From Rhizobium lusitanum (GTDB lineage: Bacteria; Pseudomonadota; Alphaproteobacteria; Rhizobiales; Rhizobiaceae): 64,000 nucleotides of DNA. Location: contig NZ_CP050307.1 of the NCBI RefSeq assembly GCF_014189535.1, positions 1,302,001-1,366,000 of the forward strand, given 5' to 3'. Under the pieces are notes generated by a model that saw only the letters and a list, made by a program, of their open reading frames with translations, was not told the origin of the DNA and searched no databases. Of the stretch, positions 46,458 through 54,900 are shown in pieces. Position 1 is the stretch's first letter; every line of letters starts with the position of its first letter. A program made the position numbers and the translations under genes.

Positions 46458-46468
46458 CCAACCCTTAA

Positions 46469-48037
46469 ATGGATGCGTTTATGCAGATCATCACTTCGAA
46501 TGATGCGGCGGCTCTTTTGAAAGACGGCATGACCGTCGCCGCCTCCGCTTTCGGAGGATGCTGCCATCCCGAAGCCATTTCCGTCGCCGTCGAGGAACGC
46601 TTCCTGGCGGAGGGGGCTCCCCGCAATCTCACGCTCCTGTTTGCCGCCAGCGCCGGCGACCGCAAGACACGCGGCATGGGCCACTTCGGATATGAAGGCC
46701 TCGTCAAGCGCGTCATTGCCGGCGGCTGGCGCGGCACTCCCCGGCTCGGCGAACTGGCGCTGACGGAAAAGATCGATGCCTATTGCTGGCCGCAGGGCGT
46801 GATCGCCCAGCTCTATCGCGCCATCGCCAGCGGCCAGCCGGGCGTCATCTCCCATATCGGTCTCGGCTCCTTCATGGATCCACTGCATGGCGGCGGCCGG
46901 ATGAACCAGAGTACAACGACCGAGCTGGTCGAGCGGGTTCGTCTGCGCGGCCGCAACTGGCTGCTCTATCCCTCTATGCCGCTGGATTGCGTCCTTCTGC
47001 GTGGTACGACGGCTGACGAGGACGGCAACATCACGATGGAGGATGAAGCCTTTCCTGTCGACGTTCTCGCCATGGCGCAGGCCGGCCGGAACTCCGGCGG
47101 AATCGTCATCGTTCAGGTGAAACGCATCGCTGAACGCGGCTCGCTGGCGGCTGCCGATGTGCGCATTCCGGGAATGCTGGTGGATTACGTCGTTGTCTGC
47201 GACGATCCCGCCCAACATGGCGTGAGCTTCGGCGAAACCGACAATATCGCCTATACCGGCCGCTTCCGGGCCGCAGCCGGCCAGTTGCCACCGCTGCCCC
47301 TTTCCGTCGACAAGGTGATCCAGCGCCGGGCCTTCCAGGAACTGCTCGGCCACAGCCAAGCGACGATCAATCTCGGCATCGGCATCGCGGCGGGGATCGG
47401 CCGTATCGCCAGCGAAGAGGCCTATGACGACTATACCGTCACCATCGAATCCGGCGTCATCGGCGGCATTCCGGCCGAGGAGCTTTCCTTCGGCGCGGCG
47501 ATCAATCCGAGCGCCATCATTCCGCAAGCCTCCCAGTTCGATTTCTACGATGGCGGCGGCCTCGATGTCGCTTTCCTCGGCATGGCGGAGGTCGATGTGC
47601 GCGGGGCGGTGAATGTCAGCCGCTTCGGCAAGTCCATCGTCGGCGTCGGCGGCTTCACCAATATTTCCCAGACCGCCGGCACCGTCGTCTATATGGGCTC
47701 GTTCTCACATGGCGGCGCCGATATCCGGGTCGAGGATGGCAAGCTTTCGATCATCGCGGACGGCCGTTTCTGCAAGATCGTCGACAAGGTGGCGCAGGTA
47801 AGCTCCGATCCTAGCGCCGCTCCGCAAGGTCAAAAACAGATCGTCATCACCGAGCGCGCCGTTTTTCACGTCATCGATGGCCGGCTGACACTGACGGAAG
47901 TCGCGCCCGGCATCGATGTGAAAGCTCATGTCATCGACCGCCTGCCGCCGGGCGTCGCGGTAGCCAACCAGCTCAGGCAAATGGACACGCGCCTCTTCCA
48001 TCCATCCGCGATGAAGGAGCTCGCCCATGAAGATTGA
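46469..48037 (+). CDS. Class I CoA-transferase (acetate/3-ketoacid CoA-transferase type, operon B)
   Basis: A 522-residue fused alpha-beta family I CoA-transferase (YdiF/AtoDA-like). The N-terminal half carries DGMTVAASAFGGCCHPEAI and ISHIGLGSFMDP; the C-terminal half carries LGIGIAAGIG and the catalytic Glu in TIESGVIGG. It moves CoA from acetyl- or succinyl-CoA to an organic acid. Start 46469 is used, but the in-frame ATG at 46481 is equally plausible. The predicted transcription start is only about 10-20 bases upstream, so the message may be nearly leaderless. It is the first gene of operon B and the counterpart of the class III enzyme in operon A. Confidence 0.88.
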   Translation: MDAFMQIITSNDAAALLKDGMTVAASAFGGCCHPEAISVAVEERFLAEGAPRNLTLLFAASAGDRKTRGMGHFGYEGLVKRVIAGGWRGTPRLGELALTEKIDAYCWPQGVIAQLYRAIASGQPGVISHIGLGSFMDPLHGGGRMNQSTTTELVERVRLRGRNWLLYPSMPLDCVLLRGTTADEDGNITMEDEAFPVDVLAMAQAGRNSGGIVIVQVKRIAERGSLAAADVRIPGMLVDYVVVCDDPAQHGVSFGETDNIAYTGRFRAAAGQLPPLPLSVDKVIQRRAFQELLGHSQATINLGIGIAAGIGRIASEEAYDDYTVTIESGVIGGIPAEELSFGAAINPSAIIPQASQFDFYDGGGLDVAFLGMAEVDVRGAVNVSRFGKSIVGVGGFTNISQTAGTVVYMGSFSHGGADIRVEDGKLSIIADGRFCKIVDKVAQVSSDPSAAPQGQKQIVITERAVFHVIDGRLTLTEVAPGIDVKAHVIDRLPPGVAVANQLRQMDTRLFHPSAMKELAHED

Positions 48038-48827
48038 TGGCTCCGTCGTCATCGTCACGGGATCGGCGACCGGCGTCGGCGCCGCCTGCGTCCGCATGTT
48101 TGCCGAAAAGGGAGCAAGGGTTGTCGTCAACTACAGCCGCAGCCGTGACGAGGCAGAGGAAACCGCTGCCGCCTGCGAGATGCTTGGCGCTGAGGTCGAA
48201 CTCGTTCAAGCTGACGTGTCCGACGATGCCGCCTGCCGCGCGATGGTCGCCAGAGCCGTGGAGCGCTGGGGCCGGCTCGATGCGCTGGTCAACAACGCTG
48301 CCGTTACCGTCAAATCTGATCCCTTCGATCTCGAAACCCTCTCAGCAGAGGATTTCCAGACGGTGTTCGGCGTCAACGTCGTTGGCGCTTACCAGATGTG
48401 CCGCGCCGCCATCCCGGCCATGCGCACCACCGGCGCCGGCGCGATCGTCAACGTCTCCTCGAATGTCGCCTTCACCGGCGGTGGCACCTCGCTTGCCTAT
48501 ACTGCCTCCAAGGGCGCGCTCAACGCGCTGACCATGGCGCTTGCCCGCACCTGCGGCCCGGAGATCCGCGTCAACGCGGTCTGCCCCGGTGTCATCGATA
48601 CCCGCTGGATGCGCCAGACGCTCGGAACCGACGCTTATGACGCGCTCGCCGCGCGCTTTTCCGGCACAGCGCCGCTCGGACGTGTCGCAACGCCCGAAGA
48701 TGTCGCCGGCGCGGTTGTCTGGCTGGTCGAGGGCGCGGAGTTCGTCACCGGCGAATTGCTCTCCATCGATGGCGGCATTCGCCTGGCGGGCGGCGTGCGC
48801 AAACCTACCGCCAAGTCGGGAGCGTGA
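48027..48827 (+). CDS. Short-chain dehydrogenase/reductase (operon B)
   Basis: A 266-residue SDR with cofactor motif TGSATGVGAACVRMFA, NNAA, the active-site Ser in VNVSSNVA and Tyr-x-x-x-Lys in AYTASKGAL. It resembles the FabG/3-hydroxyacyl-CoA dehydrogenase-type SDRs. It overlaps the CoA-transferase gene by 11 bases and the MaoC gene follows directly. With the MaoC hydratase it could oxidise a 3-hydroxyacyl-CoA, replacing the HACD enzyme of operon A. The exact substrate is unknown. Confidence 0.9.
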   Translation: MKIDGSVVIVTGSATGVGAACVRMFAEKGARVVVNYSRSRDEAEETAAACEMLGAEVELVQADVSDDAACRAMVARAVERWGRLDALVNNAAVTVKSDPFDLETLSAEDFQTVFGVNVVGAYQMCRAAIPAMRTTGAGAIVNVSSNVAFTGGGTSLAYTASKGALNALTMALARTCGPEIRVNAVCPGVIDTRWMRQTLGTDAYDALAARFSGTAPLGRVATPEDVAGAVVWLVEGAEFVTGELLSIDGGIRLAGGVRKPTAKSGA

Positions 48828-48829
48828 CC

Positions 48830-49681
48830 ATGACCGTCTCGCTGCAAGCGCTCATGGATTTTCCCATTCCGGAAGCCCGGCAGACGGTAACGGCACGCGA
48901 CGCCATTCTCTACGCGCTGACCGTCGGCTATGGCGCCGCCCCTCTCGATCCGGCGCATCTGCAGCGGCTGCAGGAGCATGATCTGCGCCCCACGCCGACG
49001 CTCGCCAACGTCGTTGCCCATGCCGGCGCCTGGATGAAGGACGCGGGCGTCAACTGGCAGCGCCTCGTTCACTCCGAGCATCGGCTGACGATCCATCGTC
49101 CGCTTCCCCTCGACATCCCGCTCAAATCGCGTTCACGCATGCTGTCGGTCGTGGATCGCGGGCCGGAAAAAGGCATGTTCGCGACGTTCGAGCGAACGAT
49201 CCTCACCCAAGCGGAGGAGACGCCGGTCGCAACCATCGTGCAGACGAATGCCTGTCGCGACGACGGCGGATGCAGATCGGCGGGAACGCCGCCGGAACCG
49301 CTGGCGCCCCTCCCCGACCGCAAGCCGGATGCGAACCTGGCAATCGTCGTGCCCGAGGATGCCGCTCTTCTCTACCGCTTGAACGGCGATCTCAACCCGC
49401 TTCATTCCGATCCGGACTATGCGGCCCTGGCGGGCTTCAAGCGCCCGATCCTGCATGGTCTGTGCACTTTCGGCCATGCGGGCTATGCGATCGGGAAAAC
49501 TTTGGGCACGAATGACATCGCGGATGTCGGCTTCATCGCCGCCCGCTTCACCGCCGTCGTCTTTCCCGGCGATCGGCTGGAATTCGATATTTGGCAAAAA
49601 GGCCAGGACATACGTTTCCGGGCTCGAGTGCCCGCGCGTGCTGTCACGGCGCTCGATTATGGAACTGCGAGGTTGGCGTGA
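48830..49681 (+). CDS. MaoC-type double-hotdog enoyl-CoA hydratase 2 (operon B)
   Basis: A 283-residue two-hotdog protein of the hydratase-2/MaoC family. The C-terminal hotdog has the active-site pattern YRLNGDLNPLHSDPDYAALAGF with Asp187 and His192, followed by RPILHGLCTFGHAG. The N-terminal hotdog shapes the acyl pocket. It hydrates trans-2-enoyl-CoA to the (R)-3-hydroxyacyl-CoA, the opposite stereochemistry to crotonases. The ATG at 48830 follows GGGAG; a GTG at 48824 overlapping the SDR stop is possible. The stop overlaps the regulator start (GTGA). Confidence 0.88.
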   Translation: MTVSLQALMDFPIPEARQTVTARDAILYALTVGYGAAPLDPAHLQRLQEHDLRPTPTLANVVAHAGAWMKDAGVNWQRLVHSEHRLTIHRPLPLDIPLKSRSRMLSVVDRGPEKGMFATFERTILTQAEETPVATIVQTNACRDDGGCRSAGTPPEPLAPLPDRKPDANLAIVVPEDAALLYRLNGDLNPLHSDPDYAALAGFKRPILHGLCTFGHAGYAIGKTLGTNDIADVGFIAARFTAVVFPGDRLEFDIWQKGQDIRFRARVPARAVTALDYGTARLA

Positions 49682-50448
49682 CTGGACCGAAACCCAAACC
49701 GGCGGGCGACGCGCCGCATTATCTGCGCATCAAGGAAAAGATCATGGGCTTGATCGCCGAGGGCAAGCTCAAGCCGGGCGATCGCGTCTTTTCCGAGAGC
49801 GAGCTGGTTTCCTCCTTCGGCGTCAGCCGCATGACCGCCAACCGGGCGCTGCGCGAACTGATGTTCGAAGGCGTGCTGACGCGTTCCGCCGGCCTCGGCA
49901 CCTTCGTTTCCTCGCAGCGCCACGATATCGACCTGCTGCAGATCAAGAACATCGCCGAGGAGATTTCGAGCCGTGGCCATCGCCATACCGCCAAGGTGCT
50001 GATTGCCGACCGCATCAAGGCGGATGCAAGCGTCGCCCAATCGCTCGATCTGGAGCCGGGCATTGAGGTCATGCATACGCTGATCGTGCATCTGGAAGAC
50101 AATCAGCCGATCCAGGTCGAGGAACGTTATGTCAATCCGGTGGTCGCGCCCGATTATCTCACCAATGATTTCAACGAGATCACCCCGAACGAATATCTGA
50201 CGCGGGTTGCACCGATCACCGAATTCGAACATTTCGTCGAAGCGATGAAGCCGGACGCCATGGTCCGGAAACTGCTCGGCATGAAGCCGGATCAGCCTTG
50301 CCTCAGGGTCTTCCGCCGCACATGGTCCGGCGATGCCGTCGTCACCTGCGCCCTGCTCTCCTATCCCGGCGACAAGTACCGGCTGGAAGCGCGCTCCGGC
50401 AAGGGACGAGCAAAGCCGCTCGCTCTTCTGGAGGGCAGGCAGGGATGA
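49678..50448 (+). CDS. HutC-like GntR/UTRA transcriptional regulator
   Basis: A 256-residue GntR-family protein. A winged HTH (SESELVSSFGVSRMTANRALRELMFEGVLTRSAGLGTF) is followed by a UTRA ligand domain with the HutC-type stretches EERYVNPVVAPDYLTNDF and FRRTWSGDAVVT. HutC represses histidine-utilisation genes and is released by urocanate. This paralogue sits between the MaoC gene and lyase homologue B, overlapping both by four bases, so its inducer may be a urocanate-like acrylate. TGTATATACA operators in the shared A/B control region fit it. GTG start with GAGG 5 bases upstream. Confidence 0.9.
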   Translation: MTGPKPKPAGDAPHYLRIKEKIMGLIAEGKLKPGDRVFSESELVSSFGVSRMTANRALRELMFEGVLTRSAGLGTFVSSQRHDIDLLQIKNIAEEISSRGHRHTAKVLIADRIKADASVAQSLDLEPGIEVMHTLIVHLEDNQPIQVEERYVNPVVAPDYLTNDFNEITPNEYLTRVAPITEFEHFVEAMKPDAMVRKLLGMKPDQPCLRVFRRTWSGDAVVTCALLSYPGDKYRLEARSGKGRAKPLALLEGRQG

Positions 50449-51944
50449 CCACCGCCGGCAACATCGTCTCCTTCACGGAAGCCGCTCCGACAGTGAGCGA
50501 TATCGCCGCCATCGCGCGGCGGAATGCCCGGGTGACGATTTCCACCGATGTCGAACACAAGATCCTTGCCGCGCGCGCCATTGTCGATCGCTACACTGCC
50601 TCCGACGTGCCCGTCTACGGCCTGACGACCGGGCTCGGTGCGGGCGTCGATACGCGTCTGGCGACCGACGATCTCGTGGCCTTCCAGCTACGTGTCCCAC
50701 AGGCCCGCGCCGTTGGCGTCGGCGCTCCTCTTCCGCGAGACGTCGTGCGCGCGATGATGGCCGTCCGGATCGCCGGAATGGCCGCCGGCGGTTCCGGCGT
50801 GTCGCTGCCGGTGTTTTCGGGTCTCGTGGAAGCACTGAATGCCGGTTTCCACCCGATTGTGCCTTCCCTCGGCTCAATCGGGGCGGCCGACTCTGCGCCG
50901 CTGGCGCATATGGGCAGAGCACTTCTGGGCGACGGCGAAGCGGAAATCGGTGGCGCTGTCATGGCAGCCGGCGAGGCGCTGATGACAGCCGGGCTCGAAC
51001 CGCTTCGTCTTGCGCCGAAGGACGGGCACGCGATCGTCGTCGCCAATAGCCTGTCCGTTGGCAAGGCCTGCCTTTGCCTCGAGGATATCGAACAGCTGGT
51101 CACCTGGTCGCTTGCCGCCATCGCTCTGAATTTCGAGGCGTTCCGCGCCAATGTGACGGCCTTCGACGACCGGGCGCTGGCGGCACGGCCGGCCTTCGGC
51201 CAGCGCGAGGCGGCCGCGCGGCTTCGCGAGCTGCTGGCCGGAAGCTCGCTACTGGCGGATGGCGCGGCGCGGCGGCTGCAGGATCCCTTAAGCTACCGCT
51301 GCGCGCCGCAGGTCTCAGGCGCCCTCCTCCACGCCATCGGCGAGGCAAGAGAGATAACGCAGATCGAGATCGCCAGCTCCGGCGACAATCCGGTCGTGCT
51401 GATTGATGAAGGTCTGATGCTGTCGCACGGTAATTTCGACATGACCGCCTTCGTGCTGGCATGGGAACGCCTCGGTCAGGCGCTGGCGCATTGCGCAGCG
51501 GGGACCGCCTATCGCACGATGAAGATCATGTCGGCCGGCATGTCGGACCTGCCGCGATTCCTGACGCCGCTCGGCCAGAGCCGGACGGGTTTTGCCACCG
51601 CCCAGAAGACCGTCTCGGCGCTCGAGGCGGAAATTCGCCATTTCGCCGCGCCGATCTCGCTCACGCCGATCCCGGTGGCCGATGGCGTCGAGGATCAGGC
51701 ATCTATGGCGCCAAGCGTCCTTGCAAAGACAGAAGCGATCATTGAGCGGCTGCGCTATCTCGTTGCCATCGAGCTGATCGCAGCCGCCCAGGCCGTGGAG
51801 CTGCGCGGCGTGGAGAACGAACTCGGCACCGGCACGCGGGAGGTTTATCGGCAAATTCGCGAACATGTGCCGCCGCTCAGCGAGGATCGCGCCCAGGGTC
51901 CGGACTTCCAACGCATATCCGAACTCATCCGGAACTCCGCCTGA
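50445..51944 (+). CDS. MIO-less aromatic amino acid lyase homologue B
   Basis: A 499-residue histidine-ammonia-lyase superfamily protein, distinct from homologue A. Fold markers are YGLTTGLGAG, RLQDPLSYRCAPQVSG and SSGDNPVV. The MIO triad is missing: canonical GSVGASGDLAPLAHM reads GSIGAADSAPLAHM (residues 143-156), Ala-Ala-Asp with one residue fewer. The QD-x-YS tyrosine is Leu and the QEDHVSMG helix reads VEDQASMA. Both paralogues thus lost the cofactor independently in sequence detail. Adjacent HutC-like and betaine-transport genes suggest an imidazole- or aromatic-betaine lyase releasing trimethylamine. It overlaps the regulator by four bases. Confidence 0.85.
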   Translation: MTTAGNIVSFTEAAPTVSDIAAIARRNARVTISTDVEHKILAARAIVDRYTASDVPVYGLTTGLGAGVDTRLATDDLVAFQLRVPQARAVGVGAPLPRDVVRAMMAVRIAGMAAGGSGVSLPVFSGLVEALNAGFHPIVPSLGSIGAADSAPLAHMGRALLGDGEAEIGGAVMAAGEALMTAGLEPLRLAPKDGHAIVVANSLSVGKACLCLEDIEQLVTWSLAAIALNFEAFRANVTAFDDRALAARPAFGQREAAARLRELLAGSSLLADGAARRLQDPLSYRCAPQVSGALLHAIGEAREITQIEIASSGDNPVVLIDEGLMLSHGNFDMTAFVLAWERLGQALAHCAAGTAYRTMKIMSAGMSDLPRFLTPLGQSRTGFATAQKTVSALEAEIRHFAAPISLTPIPVADGVEDQASMAPSVLAKTEAIIERLRYLVAIELIAAAQAVELRGVENELGTGTREVYRQIREHVPPLSEDRAQGPDFQRISELIRNSA

Positions 51945-52020
51945 CGGGCCGGAATTGAAAAGACCAAAACTGATTTTGCAGCAATATCAATATTGATTCA
52001 CCGCATTTAACCAGAGGGGA

Positions 52021-52914
52021 ATGAAGATGAAATTATCGATCCTGTCCGCCATCGCCGCCGCCGTGATGGCTACCGCCGCCTTCAAGCCCGCGGCAGCTGC
52101 GGACCCCATCAAGGTCGGCAGCAAGAATTTCACCGAGCAATATATCCTTGCCGAAATGTATGCGGCTCTTCTCGAAAAGGCCGGCTTCCAGGTCGAGCGC
52201 AAGATCAATCTCGGCGGCACAATGATTGCCCAACAGGCGCTCACGACCGGCGCAATCGACCTCTATCCCGAATATACCGGTACGGCGCTTTCCGCCGTCG
52301 TCAAGGGGACGATGTCCACGGATCCGGACAAGGTCTACAACGAGGTCAAGGACTTCTACACAAAGCAGTTCAACCTCACCTGGCTAAAACCCACCGGCAT
52401 CAACAATGGCTACGTCATCGTCGTGCGCCAGGAAACGGCCGACGCTGATAAGCTGAAGACGCTGTCCGATCTCGCCAAGGTATCGGGCACGCTCGTGTTC
52501 GGTGGCGGCGCCGAATTTCCCGACCGTGCGGACGGTTTGCCGGGCCTAAAGCGTGTCTACAGCGCGGAATTCAAGGAATTCAAGCAGTTCGCCAAGCTCG
52601 GCCTGCGCTATGATGCGCTGGCTCAAAAGGACATCGACGTCGTCAACGGTGCCGCCACCGACTGGCAGATCGGCTCGAAGGGACTGGTCGCCCTCGACGA
52701 CGACAAGGGGCTCTTCCCGCCCTATTACCTCGCCCCGGTCGTCCGCCAGCAGGCTCTGGATGCCAATCCGAAGATGAAAGACGTGCTGGAAGCACTCGGC
52801 TCCCATCTCGACAATGCGACGATGCGTGTCCTCAATGCCAAGGTCGAGAACGACCACGAGGAACCCAAGGACGTGGCCGAAGCCTTCTTGAAGGAAAAGG
52901 GCCTGCTTCCCTGA
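52021..52914 (+). CDS. Betaine/choline-type ABC substrate-binding protein B (OsmF-like)
   Basis: A 297-residue periplasmic receptor. The signal peptide ends near AAAADP; the mature N-terminus IKVGSKNFTEQYILAEMYAALLEKAGF and GAIDLYPEYTGTALSAV are hallmark OsmF/OpuCC motifs. It is only distantly similar to receptor A, so the two importers should prefer different ligands. It lies 76 bases after lyase B and is followed by a very stable hairpin. Confidence 0.9.
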   Translation: MKMKLSILSAIAAAVMATAAFKPAAAADPIKVGSKNFTEQYILAEMYAALLEKAGFQVERKINLGGTMIAQQALTTGAIDLYPEYTGTALSAVVKGTMSTDPDKVYNEVKDFYTKQFNLTWLKPTGINNGYVIVVRQETADADKLKTLSDLAKVSGTLVFGGGAEFPDRADGLPGLKRVYSAEFKEFKQFAKLGLRYDALAQKDIDVVNGAATDWQIGSKGLVALDDDKGLFPPYYLAPVVRQQALDANPKMKDVLEALGSHLDNATMRVLNAKVENDHEEPKDVAEAFLKEKGLLP

Positions 52915-52925
52915 TCGTCCTGGAA

Positions 52926-52950
52926 CGCGGCGGGCTTTGAGCCCGCCGCG
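52926..52950 (+). terminator. Hairpin after binding protein B
   Basis: CGCGGCGGGCT (52926-52936) and AGCCCGCCGCG (52940-52950) form a perfect 11-bp GC-rich stem with a TTG loop, 11 bases after the stop. CTCCCTTCC follows. It could be a terminator, or a stabiliser if transcription continues into the downstream gene at 53028. Confidence 0.75.
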
Positions 52951-53027
52951 CTCCCTTCCGGCACCATTACCGGTAATTTTGCAGCAATCGACGTGACCGC
53001 CATCGGCGGCATCCCTGGAGAACGGGA

Positions 53028-54032
53028 ATGCAGGAAATCTGGATCGACTATCTGAACGCCATCGATGCCAAGGCACTGGCGCTAACCAATGACGAAATCC
53101 TCGATGCCGTCAGCAAGGCACTGGATGCACAGGGACGCGGTGAGACGGTGATCGAGCCGCGCGTGCATCTCGTGCCCGAAAGTTCCGACAAGGGGCATTT
53201 CAACGTGCTGCGCGGCTATGTGAAATCGCTCGGCTATGCCGGCGTCAAAGTGGTCGGCGATTTCGTCGATAACTACAAGCAGGGCCTACCGTCGGAACTG
53301 GCGGTGCTCAACCTTTTCGATCCGCATACCGGCGTGCCGAAGGCGATCGTCGATGCCACCGCGATCACCGATATGCGCACCGGCGCGGTCACCGCCATTG
53401 GCGCGCGCCATCTCGCCCGCAAGGACAGCAAGGTGCTCGGCCATATCGGCGCGCGCGGCACCGCCTATTGGAATGTCCGCCTGCTCGACCATCTCTTCGA
53501 TTTCGACGAAATCCGCATCCATTCCCGCCGCCCGGAAAGCCGCGACGCCTTCGCCGCCAAGCTGGAAAAGGATCTTGGCAAGAAAATCATCGTCACTGAC
53601 AATTGGGAAGACTGCCTGAAGGACGCCGATATTCTGGTCGAGGCAAGCCGCCTGCCGGAGCCGACGCCGCTCTTCAAGACCTCCTGGGTCAAGAAGGGCG
53701 CCTTCGTCGTTCCCTACGGCACGATGAGCGCGCTGGAATTCGACCTGACGGATATCATGGACAAGGTCGTCGTCGACGATTGGGGCCAGTGCGGCCCCGG
53801 CCGGCCCTATGGCGCTCTGCGCCGGCATGTCGACGAGGGCAAGGTGACGGCGGAAACGCTGCACGCCGAAATCGGCCAGATCGTCGCCGGCATGAAGCCC
53901 GGCCGCGAGAGCGACGACGAGACCATCCTCTTCTGGCATCGCGGCCTCAGCACGACCGATGTCGCGCTGGGAGCGGCCATGGTCGACAAGGCCAAGCGGA
54001 TGAATATCGGCCAGCGCCTACGGTTTGCGTGA
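53028..54032 (+). CDS. Ornithine cyclodeaminase-family dehydrogenase (operon B region)
   Basis: A 334-residue member of the OCD/mu-crystallin family, distant from the 4257-5198 protein. The Rossmann region reads VLGHIGARGTAYWNVRLLDHL, followed by the typical RIHSRRPESRDAF second strand, and a long C-terminal extension is present. Family chemistry is NAD(P)-dependent imine formation or reduction, or cyclodeamination. Between two parts of the betaine transporter it may process a nitrogen-containing intermediate; the substrate is not deducible. It lies 6 bases before the next gene. Confidence 0.82.
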   Translation: MQEIWIDYLNAIDAKALALTNDEILDAVSKALDAQGRGETVIEPRVHLVPESSDKGHFNVLRGYVKSLGYAGVKVVGDFVDNYKQGLPSELAVLNLFDPHTGVPKAIVDATAITDMRTGAVTAIGARHLARKDSKVLGHIGARGTAYWNVRLLDHLFDFDEIRIHSRRPESRDAFAAKLEKDLGKKIIVTDNWEDCLKDADILVEASRLPEPTPLFKTSWVKKGAFVVPYGTMSALEFDLTDIMDKVVVDDWGQCGPGRPYGALRRHVDEGKVTAETLHAEIGQIVAGMKPGRESDDETILFWHRGLSTTDVALGAAMVDKAKRMNIGQRLRFA

Positions 54033-54038
54033 CCGGCA

Positions 54039-54857
54039 ATGACCAGGACCGCCTCCCCGCCCGTAGCCTGCTCGAGAATGTATAATCTCAGCCCGAAGAT
54101 AACCGGGCTCTGGGACGGCTTTTTTACGTGGCTCAGTGCGCAATCCGGTGTCAGGCTTGAGGTGATTCCCCACGCTGCTCCCGCGCCTCTTTCCGCGCTC
54201 TGGGAACGGCCGGATATGGGCGTCGTCTTCATGTGCGGCTTCCCCTTTTCGAAGCTAGCCGCCGACCAGCGGCCAATACCGCTCGTGGCGCCTATTTCGG
54301 TCGCGAGTTGGTCCGGCGGGCAGCCGGTCTATGCAAGCCATATCGTAGCCGCCAGGGATACGGCCTTCGAGAGTGCCGATCTCGCAACGGCACGATGGGG
54401 GTGGACGGTGCGGGATTCGCAGTCCGGCTATAATGCGCCGCGAGAATTTCTCGCCACACAGCCCTATGCGAAGGAAGTGCGCGACACGGTCGGCCCGCTT
54501 CTCAACCCGCGCGGCGTCGTGGAAGCGATCCGCAGCGGGACGATCGATGTCGGGGCGATCGATGCCTATGCCTATCAACTGCTGGACATGCATGAGCCGG
54601 ATATGATCGCGCCGCTTCGCATCGTCGCGACGACCAAGCCCGCACCCTTCCCGCTGCTCGTAGCCTCCCGGCAGGTGCCGTCGGACACGGTTCTGGCGCT
54701 CAAGCATGCGCTTCTTCACGCGCATCGGAGCGACGAGGGACAAGCCATCCTCGCCTCGCTGGGTCTCGCCGCTTTCGCGGAGCCGGATGTAGCGGCGTAC
54801 GATCGGATGCCTGCAAGAGCGCGGGATACCGACGAAGCCCTGGGAGCGTCATGGTGA
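54039..54857 (+). CDS. PhnD-like substrate-binding-fold protein without export signal
   Basis: A 272-residue protein with the PhnD-type binding fold (GVVFMCGFPFSKL, VRDSQSGYNAPREFLA, AIRSGTIDVGAIDAYAYQLL, VASRQVPSDTVLALKHAL). Unlike normal ABC receptors it starts MTRTASPPVACSRMYNLSPKITG, without a hydrophobic signal segment; an inner ATG near residue 14 does not add one. It may therefore act in the cytoplasm, or the annotated start may be wrong. It sits between the OCD-family gene and the permease genes. Confidence 0.75.
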   Translation: MTRTASPPVACSRMYNLSPKITGLWDGFFTWLSAQSGVRLEVIPHAAPAPLSALWERPDMGVVFMCGFPFSKLAADQRPIPLVAPISVASWSGGQPVYASHIVAARDTAFESADLATARWGWTVRDSQSGYNAPREFLATQPYAKEVRDTVGPLLNPRGVVEAIRSGTIDVGAIDAYAYQLLDMHEPDMIAPLRIVATTKPAPFPLLVASRQVPSDTVLALKHALLHAHRSDEGQAILASLGLAAFAEPDVAAYDRMPARARDTDEALGASW

Positions 54858-54900
54858 AACCGCGACAGCCCCGCCATCGCTCCAACAAAGGATCCTGCCG

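Larger units (their letters stand above)
46087..46468. promoter_or_regulatory. Shared divergent control region of operons A and B
   Basis: 382 bases without a convincing gene, AT-richer than the flanks. A HutC-type palindrome lies close to each start (46110-46125 and 46446-46457). Between them are a CATTTAAATG palindrome (46210-46219) and an ATGCA-N6-TGCAT repeat (46197-46212). For operon B, TTGCAA at 46423-46428 and TGTATA at 46447-46452 form a likely promoter whose -10 is inside the operator. For operon A the palindrome similarly overlaps the expected -10. Confidence 0.7.
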
